Assembly: GCA_022494885.1 (NCBI GenBank)
Contig: JAGVSM010000184.1
Location: forward strand, 124,001-188,000
Length of the DNA stretch: 64,000 nucleotides
DNA from: Micrasema longulum
Taxonomy: Eukaryota; Arthropoda; Insecta; Trichoptera; Brachycentridae
Reading direction: 5' to 3'
Made by a program: the position numbers and the translations under genes. The stretch's first letter is position 1. Every line of letters starts with the position of its first letter. Of this stretch, positions 1-10,690 are shown piece after piece. The notes beneath the pieces were generated by a model. The model worked only from the letters and a program-made list of their open reading frames with translations. It was not told the origin of the DNA and made no database searches.

Positions 1-148
1 TAATGTTTTTGTCCTGTACTTTTCTTTTGATGTGTGACCAAAGCTTTTTGTTAAAGATCGCTCTTGCTTTTTGACACCGTATCTGATTTAATTCATTTTT
101 AAGTTCAAATCTGACACCACGTGGGAGTTCATCTCCCACGTGGGCCAT
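1..148 (-). CDS. possible 5' end of a minus-strand gene, partial
   Basis: An open frame runs from an ATG whose complement is at 146-148 to the left edge of the window without a stop (49 codons). It begins MAHVGDELPRGVRFELKN and continues as a charged, probably helical segment rich in Lys, Arg and Gln. The ATG context (TCCTCC before, G at +4) is good. The same frame stays open upstream to about position 243, so this could also be an internal exon. A TATATAAG sequence lies on the minus strand near 260-267. I do not recognise the family. The codon make-up is less AT-rich than the surroundings, which favours coding, but at this length an open frame by chance is possible. Confidence 0.3.
   Translation of the reverse strand, partial: MAHVGDELPRGVRFELKNELNQIRCQKARAIFNKKLWSHIKRKVQDKNI
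117..143. repeat. inverted repeat with two E-boxes
   Basis: Two perfect 11-nt arms (CCACGTGGGAG at 117-127, CTCCCACGTGG at 133-143) flank a 5-nt loop. Each arm contains a canonical CACGTG E-box (118-123 and 137-142), a bHLH factor site. It lies inside the possible minus-strand open frame at 1-148, so coding constraint and regulatory function cannot be separated by eye. Confidence 0.6.
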
Positions 149-1105
149 GGAGGATACACAATAATTCTCATTACCATTCGTCCCACTGTTATTATTCCGC
201 TTTTTAGTTTTTCTGTCACTTGTCCGACAGATCGGCGCGTGTTAACTGAACTGGACTTATATAGATATGTACAATTAAGATTTTATGTATGTTTCTTTAT
301 TTTTTAGTATTTCAGTAAGCCTAAATAAATTCTTTGAAATCGTACCTATATTGAAGCCACTGCAATTATTAAAAGATGAAAAAGAGGCTTGTTGTTTTTA
401 AAATCCCTTAGCACAGTTTGTCACTTTTCACGCCATAGTTCTCCGGAACTCTATGATGGTTCAACCGTCATATCATGTACTAAATTCTATTAATTTGATG
501 TGTGACGATCAAATTTTCCGATTTAAAATATTAAATTAGCGTTACGGGCGGTAATGATTGTTAAATTAATAAAAAAATGCCTAATTTATTTATGGCGACA
601 TACAAAAACCTTAAAATGGGTAAAATATTATTATTTAGATATTTATTATAGATTTTTCAAAGTCCGAAGTCAACATTTATGAATTTCATAGTAGGAATGG
701 TATTTTCATCACAATTTAACGTAGTTATGTAGAAAGCAACTAGCCATAGAAAAGTGAAACTGAGATAATAGCACCTTTGTGAAAATAGTGAATAATCAAA
801 TCTACACAAAAGTTGGAATGTTTTTGACTTTGACAAAAAATAAACAAGTAATACATTAGTTTTTTTATATCACAAACAAGAATCTAATTATATATTTTAC
901 CAGTTTTAATGATTTTCAAAGTTCCGTATCATTTTTCGGGTGCTGTAAGTGTTTTTTGCAAATAGAGAAATGCCGATTTTGTGATCGAAACTATTTTCAG
1001 AAGGTGATTTTTACAGTTTTTTTGTATAAAACCGGTCTGGCTGTTTTAAGCAGAACATAGAATTGACCTTACTGAACCCGATAGCACAAATGAAATTTAA
1101 AATCG
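149..1105. other. AT-rich stretch with no recognisable gene
   Basis: No long open frame, RNA gene or clear repeat was recognised. Position 180-250 would be leader or exon of the possible minus-strand gene at the left edge. Confidence 0.4.
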
Positions 1106-1290
1106 GGTTGTGGTCCTGTGGCTAGTGTCTCGGACTCACAGACTAAAGGTCCGTGGTTCGAATCCCACTCTACCTCAACTCGATTCCCATTTTCTAATAG
1201 TGAGTTATTTACAACTCGTTGAAAATGGCACTCAAAATTAAATATTTGGGTAAATCATAAGAACGCAAATATTTCTTTTAAAAAAAAAAA
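1106..1290 (+). mobile_element. SINE family B, tRNA-derived
   Basis: The 5' part is tRNA-like, with a box-B motif (GGTTCGAATCCC) after a degenerate box A. It is followed by a shared 3' body (ATTCCCATTTTCTAATAG, then ACAACTCGTTG, then AAATATTTGGGTAAATCA) and an A-rich end. Other copies are at 13016-13195 (+), 25630-25720 (-, head only) and 63165-63345 (-). The shared non-tRNA body is what makes this a SINE and not a tRNA gene. Confidence 0.8.
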
Positions 1291-1929
1291 AATCTAATTT
1301 TTTAGAAATTGTGGACTAGCTGCTTTCTGCATAACTATGTCCAATTATAAGCTCTATTAAGCAGTGTAATTTATTCACTGTCACTAAGTCCGATACTAGC
1401 TTTAAAATTTCACCTTTTTACCCTAAATGCCCTCAAAAATCCTTATTTTTAGAAGCATTTTTATAATGACAAACTACCAAAGTGTATTTAATTAATCTGA
1501 ATGCATTACTCGAGTCAAAAATCACTTTGACATGTCAAGTAAAAAAACTTAATCTGATGATAACGGACAAAACACAAATTACTGTTTTTTTCTAAACGAT
1601 CTTTTTTGACAAAAATCACTCTTCAATTTAGTCTTAGGTACGATTAAATATTTGTATTGCTATCGAGTCCAATAAAAACACTCATAAAATACAATTTAGT
1701 CATAACTAGATTTCCTCATATGACACTCTGACAGGTAAGTCGGCGTCGGGTCTTGGTACTTTTTACAAAGTTCGTAGTAATTTACTATAAGGCGGTAATC
1801 TCTGTTGACACGCTTGGAATACTTCGGTCAATGTATAATTAGATGCCGCTTTTAATTACTGTCACGTTGATTTATTGGAATTTTTTTATAAAGTCTGACG
1901 GAAATTCAGTCCAGATTTATATATATATA
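1291..1929. other. AT-rich stretch, nothing recognised
   Basis: No coding signal or repeat copy was identified; a short (TA)n run sits at about 1918-1932. Confidence 0.4.
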
Positions 1930-2380
1930 TATACACGGTTTTTCAGGGCCAGACTGCACAACTTCAGAGAAACATTCCTAATGGTTAGCTTTTAAAAAAT
2001 CCTAATTTTTCTTTTTCAAAAACTCTTTAAAAAAAGTAATTTAAGATCTCGAAATAGAGTAAATATTTAATTTTTCGGACTAGCATCCCTTTCGCAAATC
2101 CCTACCACTCCCCGACAAAAAAAATTGCGATGAAAACGTATTTGACCAACGAAACGATACGCACCAGACGCGGACCGGGGAAGGGGCTTGGTAGGAGAGG
2201 GGTAGAGGTTTTTGGAGGGACTGTGTGTCCGAGAAATTAAGGATATACATACTACATATTGAGGTTAAAAATATATATATTTATTTTTTTTGAGAAATTT
2301 TACTAGGATTTTTTAAAAGCTTATTATAAGGAATGTTCCTCTGAAGTTTCGCGGTGTGGCCCTGAAAAATCATGTATATT
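1930..2380. mobile_element. non-autonomous TIR element, family M1
   Basis: The ends are imperfect inverted repeats about 48 nt long: ACACGGTTTTTCAGGGCC... at 1933-1980 against a mirrored ...GGCCCTGAAAAATCATGT at about 2330-2377. The interior has a GC-richer patch (2093-2230) but no frame. A second copy lies at 29088-29433 with the same ends and a shared inner word (GTGCGTATCGTTTCGTTGGT) in the opposite orientation. No transposase is present. Confidence 0.7.
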
Positions 2381-3340
2381 TATTTTATTACAGTTTGAAT
2401 ACAATTTTGTTGTCAATTCTCAATTTAACTCATGATAAAATTTGCAGTTTTAGATTATCTTTTTTGGTATATTAAAACATATTTAATGTATGGAAATAGT
2501 AAAAGGTATTGTTAAAATTTGTTTTTATTTAAAAAATAAGTAATTTGAAGTATTTCTGGATTATGAAACATAACATTACGCATGCGCATAAGAGTAAAAT
2601 ACTAGGAAAGAGTGAAATAAATAAATATTTTAAAAAGATTTAGTAAGCAGATTTAGTTTTTTTAGCAGAATTACTGGGTTTTTTTTGTAGCATTTTTTCA
2701 CATATTATTTTAATAATTGTATTCTATATTAATTTCCACGGGTCATGTCTTTGGAGAGTATAATTTCACTATTATATTAATCATAATAATTACGTACGAT
2801 TGCTATTTTGTGTAGATTGTGATTTTAGCATCTACATTTCTCTCTGTATCGTGTTCGAAATTAGTACTCGTATATGTTACTAAATCTTTTTACACCGTAA
2901 GTAATAATACTTTTGAAGGATGGTAAAACGAAATATGTAACTTTTTACCAATTTTTAAAGAAAGCTTTAATGGGTTCTGAAAAATCGTACTTTTAGTTTA
3001 CAAGCCTAACTCTAGTGTCTGTAGATGCATTAGGTATTTGTTTATTTTGTTTTTTTCTTTGCATGTTTACAAAAAATGCTGAAAAAGCCGATGATATAAA
3101 TATAAATCAATATGTCTCAAAAAAGGACATGTCACATTTCGCCATCTTTCAACAGAATAATTTGTCCTGATTTAAAAATAAATAATTCATCCTTATGAAT
3201 AATTTAAAAATGAGTTATATTTAAATAAAAAAATTTAGTCTTAATATAATACACAACTATTTTCGTATAAGTAATGTCATAAAGTATGCTGCTTAATTTG
3301 AGAGGCTTGTCAGCAGGTGGAAAATAAATTATATATAAAA
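2381..3340. other. AT-rich stretch, nothing recognised
   Basis: No coding potential or family repeat was seen. Confidence 0.4.
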
Positions 3341-3344
3341 GGAA

Positions 3345-3475
3345 GTTATGAAAAATATACCACAATACCCAGAACAATCGGGAATAAACATTTCTTGCAA
3401 ATGGCGGGTATCGAACCCTCGATGCCAGTTTCGCAGTTGGCCGTCTAACCGACTGTGCCACGACGCCTGTCTCGA
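3345..3475 (-). mobile_element. SINE family D, tRNA-derived
   Basis: On the minus strand the head reads like a tRNA: box A GTGGCACAGTCGGTTAGACG and box B GGGTTCGATACCC. It is followed by a short body CCCGATTGTTCTGGGTATTG. The + strand copy at 52795-52990 has the same order of head and body, which supports a SINE and not a tRNA gene. Confidence 0.7.
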
Positions 3476-3608
3476 TACCTTGTCGTAAATATCGTTTGTA
3501 ATTGGGTATTCGCGACCAGAAGAAAATGTCCCGAAAATTTAAATATTTCGGTAGGTACATCATAAGATTTAAAAAACAGTTATTTGTAATAAACAAACTG
3601 ACAAATTA

Positions 3609-4270
3609 TCACGCCGTTTCACTGTAAGGGTTGGCAGAGGGAATAGAACGCCACATCACTCTATCTTTGCATACAGATCTCGCTTCCTCTGCATTCATAC
3701 ATCTTTTCATACAAGTGCGCCGATTATTCCGACTTTTAGCATGTCCATCTTTAAGTATTTGTTGGATTAGGTCATGCCATGTCTTTCTCGGTCTTCTTCT
3801 ATTTCTGCATCCATCAAAATTCGCACTGTAAATACATATTCTTAGCCGTTCTTTCGCTGTACATTCGCTATACATGTACAAACTACAAACTAACGCAGAG
3901 CTCCTTTCTTGATTTGGTCGATAGTGCTTATCTCAGCCTTTCATAATGTACGGATCTCAACATTTGTGCATCTATCGTACATAGTTTTACCACACATTCA
4001 CCTGACATATCGCATTTCTTCAGCCTACTTTTATCCCTGCTTTTCCAAGTCCACACTTCACTCTCATACATCACGGTCGGAACCAGGATTCCATTGTGAA
4101 CTGCTAACTTTGCCTCTTGCGGTAAACATTTATTTGCCAAGGTTAATTGAAATGCACAGTTTACTCTGTTCCCGGCACTCACCTTCCTTTCAATATCTTT
4201 CTCAGCCATTCCATTCCTTGTAAACATACTTCCTAGATACCTAAATTCCTCTACTTGTTTAAACATCATT
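3609..4270 (-). mobile_element. LINE remnant: reverse transcriptase C-terminal part
   Basis: Two minus-strand frames in tandem encode the end of a non-LTR retrotransposon protein. The upstream one (4269-3928) has FRYLGSMFTRNGMAEKDIERKVSAG, split here as FRYLGSMFTRNG then KDIERKVSAGN, followed by LAVHNGILVPTVMYESEVWTW in pieces; these are hallmarks of the thumb region of RTE/CR1-like reverse transcriptases. The second frame (3881-3609) has RRRPRKTWHDLIQQIL and CKDRVMWRSI, the usual end of such proteins. A frame change at about 3882-3927 and loss of everything upstream make it a dead 5'-truncated copy. Confidence 0.85.
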
Positions 4271-4760
4271 GTCTCGACATGTGCTCAGGACAATATTTTG
4301 TTTTTGTTTTACACGATAATGAATAACATCCTTTACATTTAATCGTATTATATTTCAAGTTTTCTTTCACCGAGCCAACGAGTATAGCCTCGATGTTAGC
4401 ACGTGATATTCGATATGTTATATTTCACAACGACTGTTCAATCTGCCAGAGTTTGAAGATAGGAGGAAGCATGTGCTCTAATTTTTTATAATTCACATCA
4501 TGACTCGGTAAAAAAGCTCCTTTTAGCTTGTATTAAAAAGGCGGTTAGACAGATCATTAAAACGAGTCTCTAACTCTTAGGAAGGAATAAATTGGATATT
4601 GTCAGTAGTTAGTTGTGAGAATTTTATCTCTTTATACTCCGAACCAGTTTTTGCGACGTACATACATGCTGTAATAATTATATGTTATTTAAATATCCGA
4701 ATAATATCATATTTATAAACGCTTTCGTTGGTAGTCAAATAAATATTTCTATTTGTTAAT
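4271..4760. other. no gene recognised
   Basis: AT-rich DNA between two LINE remnants; probably degraded repeat, but no family could be assigned. Confidence 0.35.
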
Positions 4761-4761
4761 T

Positions 4762-5260
4762 TATTTATTTGTTTACATTGATTTAGCTTATTATACATTT
4801 TTTTTAAACATAAGTCCCAACTCCATTGGACCAAAGTCGTGTGCTGAGTTGGGATGAATAATTCATTAATACCGTTTATTTATATTTAATCACCACGGTT
4901 TAGATTTAATCTCCACGAATATTATATAAAAATATAAAAATCAAAGAAAATATATACATGGAACATCAATACGATAAACAGCACACACAAACATTGGATT
5001 TAAAATTGAAAATATTTTAAAAAATGAAAGAAGGTCATATATGTATATTCGAAAAATTTTCAAGGAGTTTCCCACTCAGATCCCTCCCGCTAAGGAAAAT
5101 CCAGTCCTTAACATTTTTTTGAAAATAGTTTTTGTCCTTGAGAGGTTAATACGCTCTTCTGAACTACCTAGGTTCTTTAAAAGCGAGGTATCTCTGAGCA
5201 AAAGTCGGGAGGATTTTGGGCATAAAATACTAATATAATATACCAAAAAACCCGCCAAGT
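4762..5260 (-). mobile_element. LINE-J remnant, 3' end
   Basis: On the minus strand a frame at 5258-5076 includes PKSSRLLLRDTSLLKNLG and INLSRTKTIFKK, which matches the frame in the copies at 8282-8735 and 37495-37980 and resembles the last residues of jockey/CR1-type reverse transcriptases. It is followed by a shared 3' UTR containing the complement of AAGTCCCAACTCCATTGGAC. I name this family LINE-J. The copy is 5'-truncated. Confidence 0.75.
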
Positions 5261-6009
5261 TATTTTTACAAAAGTGTTTAATTTATATAAATAAAATAAA
5301 AAAGTGTAAAAAAGTTTATTCGTTAAATTATTTAAATTTTTGTCGAAATGACAAAATATTTATTTTTGCTTAAATTTTGACTCAAAACTTGCGCTTTATA
5401 AGTTATCAATCGTAATTATTATATGTCTACATGTTTAGTCGTATCATAATTATTAAAAAAACCTTTATAACATGATGAATTTTTAGATTATATTTTCCGA
5501 TTCCAAATCTTCATTAATAATACATTAATAATGAGAAATAAATAAAATATATTCCATCACTATTTTTCAAAATAAATGCAACCGGTACGAGTATCCAACT
5601 CTTTCGATGAGTGTTTTTGAGATAATGCAATCATTTAATTACTTCTTGATTGTTGTATTTTGATATTGATTAATAACTTTTTATGTGTGTTTATTAACCG
5701 TAACATTTACATATCAATATGCTCTGAACACAGGCATTTAATTATCTTTTCTTATTATATGAACAACGTTTGAATCGGAACAAAAAATATCCAATCATAC
5801 TGTGTTAAGTTTTCGCGCAAAAATGTACATCGAGCAAACTGACTAGATAATCATTTGTTTTAATGTAACATAATCTTAGTGAAGTATAATGGTTTATAAT
5901 TAAAATCACCCCCTTCTTAAAAAGGAACAGATCTAAAACAGTCTTTAAACAGTACAGCAGTGTTAAATATAGCTTTTTACTAAGTGATTTCAACACACAC
6001 CATTTACTC
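5261..6009. other. AT-rich stretch, nothing recognised
   Basis: A minus-strand frame at 5805-5996 is short and has no recognisable motif. Confidence 0.35.
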
Positions 6010-6235
6010 GGTGTTTTGCTAAAAAGGGCGCCAAAGCTCGGAGCTTGGATTTAGATTGACTGTACTCGTACATATTACGCGGCAAATCTCGCGGACTTTT
6101 CGTCCAATGGCGGAGCAGCGCGCGAGTTCGTGGAACCCGTGGCCTCGCTTCTCATTGGCCGGCCGGTTTCCCGCTCTCCGAAAGGAGGCTGTATAGTTAA
6201 CCTCTCCCGTGTTTGAAAAATAGGCAAGCGCTTTA
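6010..6235. promoter_or_regulatory. promoter-like CpG/GC-rich patch
   Basis: In an AT-rich neighbourhood this patch is GC- and CpG-rich. It holds an E2F-like word GGGCGCCAAA (6026-6035), a CCAAT box (6104-6108) and an inverted CCAAT box, ATTGG (6154-6158), separated by GC-rich sequence, followed by AT-rich DNA. This is the arrangement expected of a TATA-less animal promoter. No exon could be attached on either strand; it could serve a distant 5' exon of ec or a non-coding transcript. Confidence 0.4.
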
Positions 6236-6609
6236 GGTATTCCAAGTATTTATTTATGAATATTTTTAATATTAATCAACACGCTTTCCGACACGTCGCG
6301 TAGTTTTTCAAGGCGGTTTATTTATAATAAAAAATGTAAATGCATAATACCGAAAACAGTAGAATAATAGTTTTCAAAATACACTCTTCCGCGTGTTTTG
6401 TATCGACTGAGTAAAAGCAAAAAAAAAAATTGAAGTAAAAAAACTATGCATTGATACATAGTATAATCTTCTAAGAGTTTCGTGGTATCTATCCGCTTTT
6501 TAATAGCAAAACATAAAAAGTACCATGAATACTATAACTTACTGCGAAATTACTATCACCCACTTAAGAGGAAAGGCGATCTGACTTTTATTTATTTTTA
6601 TTTGGGAAA

Positions 6610-6965
6610 AAAACAACAGTTTTTGCATATATTTTATTCAGAAAATAAAAATATGTAAAACGAAAAATGTTAAAACAGTTAATACGAATTTTCCACAGCA
6701 GTGTAAGCTATTGATTAAGTACATTATCGGTATCAAAATAAAAACAATTTAACAATTAAGAAATGTTAGGCACTTAGAAGTTGCCAATAAAATAAAAATA
6801 CATATATTTATAGACAGTAATAAAAATAAAGTGAATTGAAACAAGATCAATTTAAATTTAAAGAATAAGAAAAGAAAAAAAGTTATCCAAAAATTATGTA
6901 AAAGGTACAAAATATAATAATGAACATACGAGTACATACATAATTACTGACATCGTATAATTAAG
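6610..6965 (-). repeat. dispersed repeat R1, copy 1
   Basis: About 350 nt are shared, in opposite orientation, with 43735-44095. Shared words include ACGATGTCAGTAATTATGTA, GATACCGATAATGTACTTA and GTGGAAAATTTTTATTGAC on the R1 plus sense. No TIR or tRNA head was seen; it is probably an old transposon fragment. Confidence 0.7.
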
Positions 6966-7264
6966 CGGCTGTACTGTCTACAAGGAATCTTCTATATTTC
7001 ATATAGGAGAGATGAAAAATGTCTGCGTGACCGGAGAGAACAGTATTATAATAATGACATGTTTTAAAGAAAAGTCGTTTTTCCTTGAGTTAGTCCTAGG
7101 TACTGGCAAATTAAATGTAGTATGGAGTCTTGTTCTGTTGGGTACAATATATTCTAAAGAACTTGTAAGTAAAAGGCAGTCTACGACGTTGTTTACTAGT
7201 TTAAACAGGAATATTTTATCTGCATCACTCTTCCATACTCCAGAGTTTAAATTGTATTTGGTTT

Positions 7265-7530
7265 ACATTACTTTTCTTAATTCACCATTCTGCCCATGTT
7301 TAAACATCCACATTTCCTCAATTCTTATATCTGTTGACTTTGGTTAAGTTAAAGAGCTTAAACCTTTATCAGTTCAGCCGGATGAATCTCACCTATGTGA
7401 GAAAGGTTTCAGCACTTTTACATCACAAAAGTCAACAGATGGTAGAGTTGAGAAAATGTAGAAGTTTAAACATGCTCAGAATGGTGAATGACATTGTGTG
7501 TAAAGTGACAACTTAAACCATCTAACTACA
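7265..7530. mobile_element. foldback element FB, short copy
   Basis: Left arm (7285-7380: CTGCCCATGTTTAAACATCC and TCTGTTGACTTT) and right arm (7405-7520: AAAAGTCAACAGATGG and TTTAAACATGCTCAG) are mirror images around a centre carrying CCGGATGAATCTCACC. Same family as 41868-42425. Confidence 0.75.
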
Positions 7531-8075
7531 CGTCGTAAACTCTTTAAATGCCTAGACTTACCTGTTTTATCTTCAAAAATGTTTTCCCTCGTCCTAGGGA
7601 AGAAATTCAGCCTGTCTACAATACAATATTTATTTTTATCAAATAACATTAAAAATAATTTCTTGATTCCGAAACAAATAACTTGATTCAGCGTTCGGTT
7701 TTTTAATAAAACTTAATATACGTAATATAATGGTGTTGTTTAATGAAGTTATCCTTGGAACTTTCTGATTTTCTATAATAATAAATATTGGTGTTTATAC
7801 TTCGGCAACTCGATTGTCCAAATGAATTGTTTGCATCCAGTTTTTTTGTGACTTGTGACTTTGTTTTTAAACTGTTCTGATGCGAATTATCGATAAAACT
7901 TCATAGATTAGTTGTATTGACCATTGAGCGCTTTCGCCTAAGTCGACATCTTTAAGAATATTAACTGTGGTTATCGAGAAACTTCGACGAAAACCATCAA
8001 TGTTACAATATTATCGGTGTCAGGAACAGAAATGTATAGATGACGCGGTGTTCTTATGATTAAACTATTTAACTA

Positions 8076-8290
8076 TCCTTTGTCCACCCGTAGTCTAATG
8101 GACATGCAAGAGATTTCGGGTTAAATTTCCGACATGGTTGACAAGAAGTTTTGATAAAAATAGGTATTTACATTAAAAAATATTTCCTAGTCCCTGGATG
8201 AAGCATAAGACTGATAATATTGCTTCATGTTACAATAATGATCAAGATACGCTGCGGTTGATGTACCAATTCAGTGTCCTATGCACCGTT
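8076..8290 (+). mobile_element. SINE family A, degraded copy
   Basis: A degenerate tRNA-like head (box-B remnant at 8135) is followed by the family-A body, ending GATACGCTGCGG...CCTATGCACC. It aligns from end to end with the better copy at 9113-9380. Confidence 0.65.
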
Positions 8291-8735
8291 TATTTATTTA
8301 CATACATAAATTTGTTGTACATTATTTGAGACAATAAGTCCCAACTCCATGGGACTAAAAGTCCTGTGTTGAGATGGAACGAGCAATTATGACACAGACA
8401 CATGAGTATATCAATACAAATATAGGATTAGAAACATAAAAAATATTTTTAAAAAAAAATAATAAAGCACATCAATATGGTAAACAGTAAACTCAAGCAT
8501 TCGGAAAATCATCAAGGATTTCCTACTCAAATCCCTCCCACTAAGGAAAATCCTTTACTCCTTTCCTGAAAATAATTTTTGTTCTGGAGAGCTTAATACA
8601 CTCTTCCAAAATATTGAACACTCTCGGTGCGATAAATGAGAGATGTCTCTGAGCAAAAGTCGTACGGGTTTTGGGTATGACATAATTCATACTCTGGGAA
8701 AACCTCCTTCAGACATTTGGCTGAGACCTCTCCTT
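8282..8735 (-). mobile_element. LINE-J remnant, 3' end
   Basis: On the minus strand the segment about 8690-8540 reads PKTRTTFAQRHLSFIAPRVF then CIKLSRTKIIFRKG, a jockey/CR1-like reverse transcriptase C-terminus, and stops at a TAG within the segment. The 3' UTR follows with the family word AAGTCCCAACTCCATGGGAC (complement). 5'-truncated. Confidence 0.8.
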
Positions 8736-8748
8736 ATTGTTTGAAGAA

Positions 8749-8797
8749 CCTAAAAGAAGCACTTACACACTTCTGGTGTGTAAGCGCTTCTTTTAGG
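8749..8797. repeat. near-perfect hairpin
   Basis: Two 22-nt arms (CCTAAAAGAAGCACTTACAC-AC and its mirror ending TTCTTTTAGG) differ at one position and enclose about 5 nt. It directly abuts the 5' break of the LINE-J remnant. Confidence 0.75.
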
Positions 8798-9112
8798 TAC
8801 AGTTAAGTCCGAAAAGGGAATGATAATGACGTTTTTATATTATTTTATTCATATTAAGTATATTACGCTCTTAAAAAGCGTAAAACGTATTTTATAATAT
8901 TTTTTTGGATCACTAATTAAAAGGATTTTTTTTCAAATATATCACAAATAATTGTATTTTTTTTTTAATGTTAGATTATTGAATGCTTCCATTGTGTGAA
9001 TGTTGATCAAGCACAGTTAGGTTATGTTTATAAAGTCAAAAAATAATATTATACATTTAACAAATTATTTCTGATTTTACATTTTTTTCGTAAGGTTAGT
9101 TTATGATATATT

Positions 9113-9380
9113 ATAGTCGGCCTCGTGGCGTAGTGGTTAGCGTATTTGCCTGACATGCATGAGGTCTCGGGTTCGATTCCTGACATGGTTGATGTAAAAT
9201 ATTTATTATATAAAGTGTTTTTACACTTGAATATTTCGTAATCCCTGAAATGGCTCCTGAAGCATAAGACTGATCATCTTAACTTCATGTAAGAAAAAAT
9301 ATTAAGATACGCTGCGATTTGTGTACCAATGCAGTGCCCTATGCACAATAAGGTACGGAAAGGGAATGAAGATGAATAAT
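9113..9380 (+). mobile_element. SINE family A, near full-length
   Basis: The head has clear polymerase III promoter boxes: box A GTGGCGTAGTGGTTAGCG (9125-9142) and box B GGGTTCGATTCC (9169-9180). The body then carries CATAAGACTGATCATCTT, GATACGCTGCGATT and CAATGCAGTGCCCTATGCAC, and ends with AAAGGGAATGAAGATGAAT. Other copies: 8076-8290, 21453-21713 (-), 27613-27695 (tail), 44252-44508, 51262-51400 (tail, -), 61960-62185 (-). Confidence 0.85.
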
Positions 9381-10436
9381 ATTATGGCAAAAGAATGTGT
9401 TTTTGGCAAAAATAAATTATGTTTGGTTTTTTGGCTCTAATTTTCATTTTTATTACCACGTGTTTACTAACAAAGCGTCACTATCAATTTCACGCTTGTT
9501 CAACGTACTTTTCTATTATGCTGACTGTACAGTCAACACGTGAGAGTGTAGTGGTGTTTCTTTTACACTAAAGAACGGGTTTTCCTACTTTAGTATGGGT
9601 TTTACGCCATCAAACTGTACTATGTGTACCTACTGACATTTATTATTGATCTTAGGTGAAAAGCGAAACAAGTAAAAATATGATTTTAATAAACCCACAA
9701 ATATTAAGTGATAAAATTTTTTTTTCAGATACAAGTTATCTGCGGATATTTAAGGAACTTTAGTCATTATGTTATTAGAAGGAATTTCCTATTTTTTTTC
9801 ACACAAATGTATTTTTTTTATTAAGAATACAAACAGATGTACAGGTTAAATGATTATAAATAGAAACCGTAAAAAATAAAAATAGTTGGGCCTGCCATCT
9901 ATTAACATGTTTTCACTTAATTAAACTAAAATAAAGCGACAACAAAACTGTATAAAAAACCATACTATAAATTAAAATAAAAGAAATATGGACAGAATAA
10001 GGAGATAGAGGGAAGAAAAAAAAGGAAATTTATGAGGAGTGGAGGAGAACGAATAAAGGAAAGTAGGACTGGAAAATTGAATTTGATTTGATGACGAAAA
10101 ATAATGAGCAAAATAAGACAAAACGTCAATTCTCAACAGAGAATAGACGTTTTGTTTTTGAATAGAATAATAATTCTGAATCAAGCCTATTAGTTTTCTT
10201 CTGTACCTATTAAATGAAGTGTTAAATTTATCAAGACTTTAAAAAATATTTTTTAATATTTCACATATACGAGGGATGGTAGAATGTTTCCGATGATTAA
10301 GTTTAATGTTGCGAATATAAAAAATATCAGACAGTCTAGTTGGTCTGGAGGGGACACGGTAAGCGAATAGATTAATTAGTTCTCAGGAATTAAATTCATT
10401 AAGTACAATTTTGTAAAGCAGAATCTGATCTATAAA
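9381..10436. other. AT-rich stretch, nothing recognised
   Basis: No gene or assigned repeat; the 70-codon minus frame at 9972-10184 is low-complexity. Confidence 0.4.
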
Positions 10437-10690
10437 ATATATAAATTACAAAAAATAATAACGTATTCCCGACTCTATGAGGCTAAGAGCCCTGTTATGA
10501 GTTGGGAAACGTAATAGAAAGTGGAACCATGGATGATATATATTGAAGAATACTAAAAATACAAAAATACTACTTAAACATACATTTTAATAAACGTCTG
10601 GACAACACGCTTAATAGTATTTAAATATACGCAATATCTCGCAGCAGTCTCCTGCAATTGGATTATTTTAGTACATTAAAATAATTTACC
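10437..10690 (-). mobile_element. LINE-J remnant, 3' UTR
   Basis: Shares AATAATAACGTATTCCCGAC, GAGCCCTGTTATGAGTTGGG, GGACAACACGCTTAATAGTA and TCGCAGCAGTCTCCTGCAAT with copies at 37495-37980 and 51415-52255. It serves as the uninterrupted reference for the broken copy at 51415. Confidence 0.75.

Noticed and set aside
1106..1180. Functional tRNA genes at the box A/box B matches (also 9113, 14258, 21453, 44252, 52795, 63165)
   Set aside because: Each head is part of a multi-copy unit with a shared non-tRNA body, and acceptor stems do not pair; they are SINEs.
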